DNA of 64,000 nt from Polaromonas sp. (lineage in GTDB: Bacteria > Pseudomonadota > Gammaproteobacteria > Burkholderiales > Burkholderiaceae_C). Each line of letters begins with the position of its first letter. Positions within the stretch are counted from its first letter, which is position 1. This document shows positions 58,112 through 64,000 of the stretch, in pieces. The stretch lies in assembly GCF_030689685.1 (NCBI RefSeq), contig NZ_JAUYEY010000051.1, positions 1 through 64,000 of the forward strand, written 5' to 3'. The position numbers and the translations under genes are program-made. The notes beneath the pieces were generated by a model, which had not been told where the DNA came from, did no database searches, and worked only from the letters and a program-made list of their open reading frames with translations.

Positions 58112-59092
58112 ATGTTCGCATTTATTCTCCGTCGCCTGTTCCAGGCCGTGATCGTGATGGTTACGGTGGCTTTTCTGGCTTTCATGCTGTTCCAGTACGT
58201 GGGCGACCCCGTGGTGTTTCTGCTCGGGCAGGACGCCCAGCCGGACCAGATCCGGCAGCTCCGCGCTGATTTGGGGCTGGACAAGCCTTTTTTCGTGCAG
58301 TTCGGCCACTTCCTGGTCAATGCTGTGCAAGGCGAGTTCGGCTTGAGCCTGCGCCAGGGTGCCAAGGTGTCGCGGCTGATTGCCGAGCGCTTTCCGGCCA
58401 CGCTGGAGCTTGCGCTGGTGGCGGCCCTGATGGCGCTGCTGATTGGCGTGCCCATGGGTGTATATGCGGCCTTGCGGCGGGGCACTTTTTTCAGCCAGTT
58501 GTTGATGACGGTGTCACTGCTCGGCGTGTCGCTGCCGACCTTTCTGATCGGCATCCTGTTGATCCTGATTTTCGCGGTCGGCCTCGGCTGGTTTCCCAGT
58601 TTCGGGCGCGGTGAGGTGGTGCAGATGGGCTGGTGGAGCACCGGGCTGCTGACCGCCAAAGGCTGGCAACACATTGTTCTGCCGGCAGTGACGCTGGCCA
58701 TTTTCCAGCTCACGCTGATCATGCGGCTGGTACGTGCCGAAATGCTTGAAGTCCTGCGCACCGACTACATCAAGTTTGCACGCGCGCGGGGTCTGTCCAA
58801 CCGCACCATCCATTTCGGGCATGCGCTCAAAAATACGCTGGTGCCGGTCATGACCATCACCGGCCTACAGCTAGGCGGCCTGATAGCCTTTGCCATCATC
58901 ACCGAGACGGTGTTCCAGTGGCCCGGTATGGGCCTGCTGTTCATTCAGGCCGTGACTTTTGCCGATATTCCCGTGATGGCCGCCTACCTGTGCCTGATTG
59001 CGTTGATCTTCGTGGTCATCAACCTGGTGGTGGACCTGCTTTATTTCGTCGTTGACCCGCGCCTGCGCGTGGGCAACGCCGGAGGCCACTGA
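58112..59092 (+). CDS. Peptide-type ABC permease (DppB-like)
   Basis: The ATG at 58112 gives 326 residues (MFAFILRRLFQAVIV) with six hydrophobic helices. The EAA loop reads YIKFARARGLSNRTIHFGHA (about 225-244), which contacts the ATPase. The stop overlaps the amidohydrolase start by one base (TGATG). It is the first permease of the pair; DppC-like is at 61.9 kb. Confidence 0.94.
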   Translation: MFAFILRRLFQAVIVMVTVAFLAFMLFQYVGDPVVFLLGQDAQPDQIRQLRADLGLDKPFFVQFGHFLVNAVQGEFGLSLRQGAKVSRLIAERFPATLELALVAALMALLIGVPMGVYAALRRGTFFSQLLMTVSLLGVSLPTFLIGILLILIFAVGLGWFPSFGRGEVVQMGWWSTGLLTAKGWQHIVLPAVTLAIFQLTLIMRLVRAEMLEVLRTDYIKFARARGLSNRTIHFGHALKNTLVPVMTITGLQLGGLIAFAIITETVFQWPGMGLLFIQAVTFADIPVMAAYLCLIALIFVVINLVVDLLYFVVDPRLRVGNAGGH

Positions 59093-60324
59093 TGCTGGCG
59101 CCCCGTCCCGCCCCGACGCTCAAAGCCAAGGGTCGCGTATTTGCCCAGATTGCCCAATTCCATCCGGAGCTGACGGCTTTTCGGCGTGACCTGCATGCGC
59201 ATCCCGAACTCGGTTTTGAAGAGGTTTATACCGGCGCGCGCGTCCGGGAGGCGCTTGAGCGCTGCGGGGTGGACGAAATCCACACCGGCATCGGCAAGAC
59301 CGGCCTGGTGGCTGTTATCAAGGGCCAGCAGAGCGGCAGCGGCCGCATGATCGGCCTGCGTGCCGACATGGATGCGCTGCCGATGACCGAGCACAACGAG
59401 TTTGCCTGGAAGTCCTCCAAAGCCGGCTTGATGCACGGCTGCGGGCACGACGGGCACACCACCATGCTGGTGGGTGCGGCGCGTTACCTGGCCGCCACCC
59501 GCAACTTCGACGGCACGGCGGTGCTGATTTTTCAGCCTGGTGAAGAGGGTTTTGCCGGCGCCCGTATCATGATCGAGGACGGCTTGTTTGAGCGCTTTCC
59601 GGTGCAGGCTGTGTACGGCATGCACAACTGGCCGTCGATGCGGCCCGGCACCGTGGGTATCCGCCCCGGCGCTATGATGGCTGCAGCTGATCGCGTCACC
59701 ATCGACATCACCGGCCGCGGCGGCCACGGCGCCCACGCCTACATGACGGTGGACCCGGTGGTGGTGTCGGCGCACATCATCACAGCGATCCAGAGCATTG
59801 TGTCGCGCAACGCCAACCCGATCGACAGTGCAGTGATCAGCATCTGCGCCATGCAGGCCGGTGACATGGGCGCTTTCAGCGTGGTGTCGGGCAAAGCCTC
59901 GCTGGTGGGCACGGTGCGCACTTTCAGCCCCGATGTGCAGAACATGGTGGAGCGCCGGCTCGGCGAGTTGTGCAGCGCCGTGGCCCTGGGTTTCGGCGCC
60001 ACCGCCTCGGTGCGTTACGAGCGTATCTATCCCGCGACCATCAACTCCTATGACGAAGCCGTGTTTGCGGCCGACGTGGCCGAGGCCCTGGTCGGCGCCG
60101 ACCAGGTGGTGCGCGACATCGCGCCCAGCATGGGCGCGGAGGATTTTTCCTTCATGCTGCAGGTCAAGCCGGGCGCCTACCTGCGCATTGGGCAGGGCGC
60201 CGAAAACGGCGTCGGCAGTTGTTTCCTGCACAACACCCGCTACGATTTCAATGACGACATCCTGCCACTGGGCGCCGCTTTGCATGCGGGCCTGGTGGAG
60301 CAGTCCATGCCTTTACCCGTGTAG
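59092..60324 (+). CDS. M20-family amidohydrolase
   Basis: The 410-residue cytoplasmic enzyme of the M20D/hippurate hydrolase type removes an acyl or amide group from amino-acid derivatives. It has DLHAHPELGFEE (metal His), HGCGHDGHTTMLVGAARYLA (metal Cys/His/Asp) and the later QPGEEGFAGARIM. It lies between the two permease genes, so its substrate is probably imported by this ABC system. The start ATG shares a base with the permease stop. Confidence 0.94.
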   Translation: MLAPRPAPTLKAKGRVFAQIAQFHPELTAFRRDLHAHPELGFEEVYTGARVREALERCGVDEIHTGIGKTGLVAVIKGQQSGSGRMIGLRADMDALPMTEHNEFAWKSSKAGLMHGCGHDGHTTMLVGAARYLAATRNFDGTAVLIFQPGEEGFAGARIMIEDGLFERFPVQAVYGMHNWPSMRPGTVGIRPGAMMAAADRVTIDITGRGGHGAHAYMTVDPVVVSAHIITAIQSIVSRNANPIDSAVISICAMQAGDMGAFSVVSGKASLVGTVRTFSPDVQNMVERRLGELCSAVALGFGATASVRYERIYPATINSYDEAVFAADVAEALVGADQVVRDIAPSMGAEDFSFMLQVKPGAYLRIGQGAENGVGSCFLHNTRYDFNDDILPLGAALHAGLVEQSMPLPV

Positions 60325-60356
60325 CCTCAAGACATTTCCACCCACCGGAGAATTCC

Positions 60357-61940
60357 ATGAACTTCAAAAAGAAAACAGTCCTGGCCCTTATCAGCTCTGC
60401 GCTGGCAGCTACAAGTTTTGTAGCATCTGCAGTCACCTTGCGGGTCGGCAACCAGGGCGATGCCCTGTCGCTGGACCCGCACTCGCTCAATGAATCGCTG
60501 CAACTGACGGTGGTCGGCAATGTCTATGAGCCGCTGGTCACGCGCGACCGCAACTACAAATTGGCGCCATCGCTGGCCACCGACTGGAAGCAGACCGCGC
60601 CGACGGTCTGGCGCTTTAACCTGCGCAAAGGCGTGACGTTCCATGACGGCACGCCTTTCACTGCTGACGACGTGATCTTCAGTTACGAGCGCGCCAAAGG
60701 CGATGGCTCCGACATGAAAAGTTATGTCGGCCAGATCAAGGAAATCAAAAAAATCGACGACCACACGATTGACTTCGTGTTGAACAACCCCTTCCCCATC
60801 CTGCCTGAGTTGTTCACGCAGTGGCACATGATGAGCAAGAAGTGGTGTGAGACCAACCAGGCGACCAAACCGGTGGATCGCCGCAAGGGCATTGAAAACG
60901 CCGCGTCCTTCCGCGCCAACGGCACCGGTCCGTTCCGCGTGCGAGAGCGTCAACCGAATGTGCGCACCACCTTTTCCCGCAACGGCAACTACTGGGGCAA
61001 GATCGACGGCAACGTCGACGAGGTGATTTTCAACGTGATCGGCAACGACAGCACGCGCGTCGCCGCACTGCTGTCCGGCGAGATTGACGTGATGGAACCG
61101 GTGCCGGTGCAGGACGTGGCCCGTGTCCAGGGCAGCAGCGCCCTCAAGGTGCTGCAGGGTCCTGAGTTGCGCGTGATTTTCCTGGGCATGGACCAGAAGC
61201 GCGACGAATTGCTGTTTTCCAGCGTCAAAGGCAAAAACCCCTTCAAGGACAAACGCGTGCGTCAGGCCTTCTACCAGGCCATCGACATCGAGGCGATCAA
61301 GAGCCGCGTGATGCGTGGTGCGGCCTCGCCGGTGGCCATCTTGTTGCCGCCGCAGGTCAAGGGTTTTGCCCCGGACCTGGCCAAACGCCTGCCGTTTGAT
61401 GTGGAAGCCGCCAAGAAGCTGATGGCCGACGCCGGCTACGGCGCGGGTTTCGAGCTCAAGATGAACTGCCCGAACGACCGTTATGTGAACGACGGCGAGA
61501 TTTGCCAGGCCGTTGCTGCCAACCTCTCGCGCATCGGCGTCAAAATCAACCTTGAGGCTGAAACCAAGGGTACTTATTTCCCGAAAATCCTGCGCCGTGA
61601 CACCAGCTTCTACATGCTGGGCTGGACCGCCAGCACCGTGGACGCGCACAACGTGCTTTACCCCATCATGTCCACACCCGGTGAGGGCGGCCGCGGCCAG
61701 TTCAACCTGGGCGCTTACAGCAACGCACGCGTGGACGAGTTGACCAACCTGGTGGCGTCCGAGACCGACGACAAGAAACGCATGGAGATGATCCGCGAAG
61801 CGCTGAAGATCCACCAGGACGACGTGGGCCATCTTCCGCTGCACCAGCAGGCCATCAACTGGGCCACGAAGAAGAACATCGAACTGGTGCAGTGGCCTGA
61901 CAACGGCATGCCCTGGAAGTTCGTCAAACTGAACAAGTAG
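60357..61940 (+). CDS. Peptide-type ABC substrate-binding protein (second)
   Basis: A second family-5 SBP of 527 residues. A signal peptide (about 1-28, ending VASA) is followed by VTLRVGNQGDALSLDPHSLN and later FYMLGWTASTVDAHNV. It shares its overall layout with the first SBP (DGTPFTADDVIFSYERA versus DGTPFTADDVVYSITRA), so the operon has two binding proteins for one set of membrane parts. It may widen the ligand range. It starts at the ATG at 60357. Confidence 0.93.
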   Translation: MNFKKKTVLALISSALAATSFVASAVTLRVGNQGDALSLDPHSLNESLQLTVVGNVYEPLVTRDRNYKLAPSLATDWKQTAPTVWRFNLRKGVTFHDGTPFTADDVIFSYERAKGDGSDMKSYVGQIKEIKKIDDHTIDFVLNNPFPILPELFTQWHMMSKKWCETNQATKPVDRRKGIENAASFRANGTGPFRVRERQPNVRTTFSRNGNYWGKIDGNVDEVIFNVIGNDSTRVAALLSGEIDVMEPVPVQDVARVQGSSALKVLQGPELRVIFLGMDQKRDELLFSSVKGKNPFKDKRVRQAFYQAIDIEAIKSRVMRGAASPVAILLPPQVKGFAPDLAKRLPFDVEAAKKLMADAGYGAGFELKMNCPNDRYVNDGEICQAVAANLSRIGVKINLEAETKGTYFPKILRRDTSFYMLGWTASTVDAHNVLYPIMSTPGEGGRGQFNLGAYSNARVDELTNLVASETDDKKRMEMIREALKIHQDDVGHLPLHQQAINWATKKNIELVQWPDNGMPWKFVKLNK

Positions 61941-61948
61941 ACCTGTTG

Positions 61949-62860
61949 ATGAGAAGCGCGCTTTTCCGGTTATGGGACGGCGACGTCGGCTACAGCTTTC
62001 GCACCTCCCCGGTGGCGATGGCGGCGGCCGCAGTCGCCCTGATCTGTATTTTTGGTTCGGTGTTTGCGGGCTTTATTGCCCCGCACAACCCGTTTGACCT
62101 GACAACACTTGAGCTCAGTGACGCGCGTTTGCCACCGGCCTGGTCAGAGGCCGGTTCGACCAAATATTTGCTTGGCACCGACGACCAGGGCCGCGACATT
62201 CTGTCGGCCCTGATGTACGGCGCCCGGGTGTCGCTGGCCGTGGGTTTTGCGTCGGTGGTTTTGTCGGTGGTGCTTGGCGTGGGCCTGGGCCTGCTGGCCG
62301 GCTTCTACGGCGGCTGGATCGACTCTGCCCTGATGCGTTTGTGCGATGTCATGCTGTCCTTCCCGGCTATTTTGGTGGCTTTGCTGATTGCGGGGGTCGG
62401 ACGGGCGCTGTTTCCCAATGCCCAGGACTCGCTGGCGCTGGGGGTGCTGATCATCTCGATCACGCTCACGGGTTGGGTCCAGTACGCGCGGACCGTGCGC
62501 GGCTCGACCCTGGTCGAACGCAGCAAGGAGTATGTGCAGGCCGCCCGTGTGACCGGCGTGGCTCCGCTGCGCATCATGCGTCGCCATGTGCTGCCCAATG
62601 TCATGGGGCCGGTGCTGGTGCTGGCGACCATCCAGGTGGCCACGGCCATCATCACCGAAGCGACCCTGTCTTTTCTGGGCGTCGGCGCGCCGCCGACCTC
62701 GCCATCGCTGGGCACGCTGATCCGCATCGGCAACGATTACCTGTTTTCAGGCGAGTGGTGGATCACGGTGTTTCCCGGCGTCATGCTGGTGACGATTTCG
62801 CTGAGCGTCAATTTGCTGGGTGACTGGCTGCGCGATGCGCTGAACCCGCGCCTGCGCTAA
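61949..62860 (+). CDS. Peptide-type ABC permease (DppC-like)
   Basis: The ATG at 61949 gives 303 residues; a TTG one codon upstream is possible. An N-terminal DppC-like start (FRTSPVAMAAAAVALICIFG) is followed by LLGTDDQGRDILSALMYGAR, diagnostic of this subfamily, and an EAA loop YVQAARVTGVAPLRIMRRHV. It begins nine bases after the second SBP stop. It pairs with the permease at 58.1 kb. Confidence 0.94.
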   Translation: MRSALFRLWDGDVGYSFRTSPVAMAAAAVALICIFGSVFAGFIAPHNPFDLTTLELSDARLPPAWSEAGSTKYLLGTDDQGRDILSALMYGARVSLAVGFASVVLSVVLGVGLGLLAGFYGGWIDSALMRLCDVMLSFPAILVALLIAGVGRALFPNAQDSLALGVLIISITLTGWVQYARTVRGSTLVERSKEYVQAARVTGVAPLRIMRRHVLPNVMGPVLVLATIQVATAIITEATLSFLGVGAPPTSPSLGTLIRIGNDYLFSGEWWITVFPGVMLVTISLSVNLLGDWLRDALNPRLR

Positions 62861-62867
62861 AAAAATG

Positions 62868-62965
62868 GCCCCCACGCTTTTCACTTCGTGTAATACGCTG
62901 CCCCCCGAGGGGGCTAATTTCCCTTGAGGCGGCCCGGCGGGAAATTGCATGGCCCGCGCCTATAC
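62868..62965. repeat. Family B repeat inside the ABC operon
   Basis: ggcccccacgcttttcactt, cgtgtaatacgctgcccccc, gagggggctaatttcccttg and gcggcccggcgggaaattgc. It fills the gap between the DppC-like and DppD-like genes. Confidence 0.85.
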
Positions 62966-62979
62966 GTGCTGAGTAGTCA

Positions 62980-63957
62980 ATGAGTCTTTTACAAGTCAAG
63001 AACCTGATCGTCGAATTCCCTGGCCGGCGCGGCACGCTGCGTGCGCTGGACGACATTTCCTTTGAAATCGCGCCGGGAGAAATCCTTGGCGTGGTCGGTG
63101 AATCCGGTGCCGGCAAGTCGCTGACGGGCGCGGCCATCATTGGCCTGCTGGAGCCACCTGGGCGCATTGGCGGCGGGCAAATTCTGCTCGAAGGCCAGCG
63201 CATCGACAACTTGCCCTATCAGCAAATGCGCCATATCCGCGGCCGCAAGATAGGCGCGATTTTCCAGGACCCGCTGACCTCGCTGAACCCGCTGTACAGC
63301 GTGGGTCGGCAACTGATCGAAACCATCCAGGCGCATTTGCCGGTGAGCCATGCCGAGGCGCGCCAGCGTGCGATCTCGCTGCTGCAGGACACCGGCATTC
63401 CGGCCGCCGAGCAGCGCATCGAACATTTTCCGCACCAGTTCTCTGGCGGCATGCGACAGCGTGTGGTGATTGCCCTGGCGCTGGCCGCCGAGCCCAAGCT
63501 AATCGTCGCCGACGAGCCGACCACAGCGCTCGACGTGTCGATCCAGGCACAGATCATCATGCTGCTCAAAAATATCTGCAAAAAGCGCGGCGCCGCCGTG
63601 ATGCTGATTACCCATGACATGGGCGTGATCGCCGAAACCTGCGACCGCGTGGCCGTGCTGTATGCCGGGCGCATTGCCGAGATCGGCCCGGTGCATGAGG
63701 TCATCAACCACTCCTCGCATCCCTACACCGAAGGCCTGATGGCGGCCATCCCCGACATCACGCTGGACCGCGAGCGGCTTAACCAGATCGACGGCGCCAT
63801 GCCGCGCCTGAACGCCATCCCGCAAGGCTGCGCCTTCAACCCGCGCTGCCCCAAGGTGTTCGAGCATTGCCGCCAGGAGCGGCCCGACCTGTTGTCGGCT
63901 GGAGCCACGCGCGCTGCCTGCTGGCTGCATGATGTGCCGGTGGGGGTGAGCGCATGA
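62980..63957 (+). CDS. Peptide-type ABC ATPase (DppD-like)
   Basis: A 325-residue ATPase with Walker A GESGAGKSLTG, the signature FSGGMRQRVVIA and Walker B LIVADEPTTALDVS. A C-terminal Cys-containing extension (CAFNPRCPKVFEHC) is typical of DppD/OppD. It starts at the ATG at 62980. The stop overlaps the next ATPase gene by four bases (ATGA). Confidence 0.95.
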   Translation: MSLLQVKNLIVEFPGRRGTLRALDDISFEIAPGEILGVVGESGAGKSLTGAAIIGLLEPPGRIGGGQILLEGQRIDNLPYQQMRHIRGRKIGAIFQDPLTSLNPLYSVGRQLIETIQAHLPVSHAEARQRAISLLQDTGIPAAEQRIEHFPHQFSGGMRQRVVIALALAAEPKLIVADEPTTALDVSIQAQIIMLLKNICKKRGAAVMLITHDMGVIAETCDRVAVLYAGRIAEIGPVHEVINHSSHPYTEGLMAAIPDITLDRERLNQIDGAMPRLNAIPQGCAFNPRCPKVFEHCRQERPDLLSAGATRAACWLHDVPVGVSA

Positions 63958-64000
63958 GCACCGCTGCACCACTGGTTCAGGCGCATGACCTGGCCATGAC
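63954..64000 (+). CDS. Second ABC ATPase (DppF-like), start only
   Basis: The ATG at 63954 overlaps the DppD-like stop. Only 15 residues (MSTAAPLVQAHDLAM) are inside the window, resembling the start of an ABC ATPase (QAHDLAM before the Walker A domain). The call rests mainly on operon order. Confidence 0.7.
   Translation, partial: MSTAAPLVQAHDLAM

Noticed and set aside
60395-60432. Another family A copy in the second SBP signal peptide
   Set aside because: A short palindrome (gctacaagttttgtagc) is present but the rest of the family A layout is missing, and the signal peptide is normal.

Overview
The window looks like chromosome from a betaproteobacterium of the Comamonadaceae (Polaromonas/Rhodoferax-like). 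This rests on the GC-rich coding style, betaproteobacterial gene neighbourhoods (GbsR-type regulator with cydAB; rplM-rpsI followed by a coiled-coil membrane protein, bactofilin and erpA), porin and paa gene types, and four families of short dispersed repeats I associate with this family. The genus is an inference. No tRNA, rRNA, complete insertion sequence, CRISPR array or prophage was seen.

Layout. 0-1 kb: a DUF1697 gene with an attC-like site, possibly an integron cassette. 1-4.3 kb: GbsR-like regulator and a cyanide-insensitive-type bd oxidase (cydAB). 4.3-8.5 kb: phenylacetyl-CoA epoxidase operon paaABCDE behind a TetR-type palindrome. 8.5-18 kb: a response-regulator relic, rlmJ, rplM-rpsI, DUF6776 protein, bactofilin, erpA, anmK, an M23 peptidase, tyrS, vapBC and an ankyrin protein. 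18-31 kb: CDF transporter, dtd, GST, NDUFA9-like protein, hemerythrin, Slt, 5-formyl-THF cyclo-ligase, glmU, a lipoprotein, a divergent FNR-like regulator/BLUF photoreceptor pair, an MBL-fold protein and a TetR regulator. 31-34.6 kb: a translationally coupled pair, a Fic protein and a 740-residue protein with a C-terminal PD-(D/E)XK nuclease-like domain. 34.6-43.5 kb: TfoX-like, DUF2917, LysR, Lrp, glmS, a decayed toxin-antitoxin locus, SlyD-like PPIase, TonB receptor and queC. 43.5-55.2 kb: ABC exporter, 5'-nucleotidase, cobC-cobS-cobT, CWC protein, ilvA, RES/Xre toxin-antitoxin pair, porin, ParD/RelE-like pair, coq7 and OsmC. 55.3 kb: a candidate small RNA. 55.5-64 kb: DUF3047 lipoprotein and a peptide-type ABC operon with two substrate-binding proteins and an M20 amidohydrolase, cut by the window edge.

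The most distinctive feature is the density of short repeats (families A-D below), many of which sit in frame inside housekeeping genes: cydA, paaB, paaC, paaE, rlmJ, anmK, dtd, 5-formyl-THF cyclo-ligase, an ABC exporter, a 5'-nucleotidase and cobS. They add roughly 15-60 residues, mostly at apparent loops, linkers or termini.

The best candidates for undescribed biology are the Fic/PD-(D/E)XK operon with iterated repeats over its start, the ~100-nt candidate sRNA at 55.3 kb carrying a CUCCUCC anti-Shine-Dalgarno stretch, and the FNR-like regulator whose fourth cluster cysteine is replaced by aspartate, beside a BLUF light sensor.
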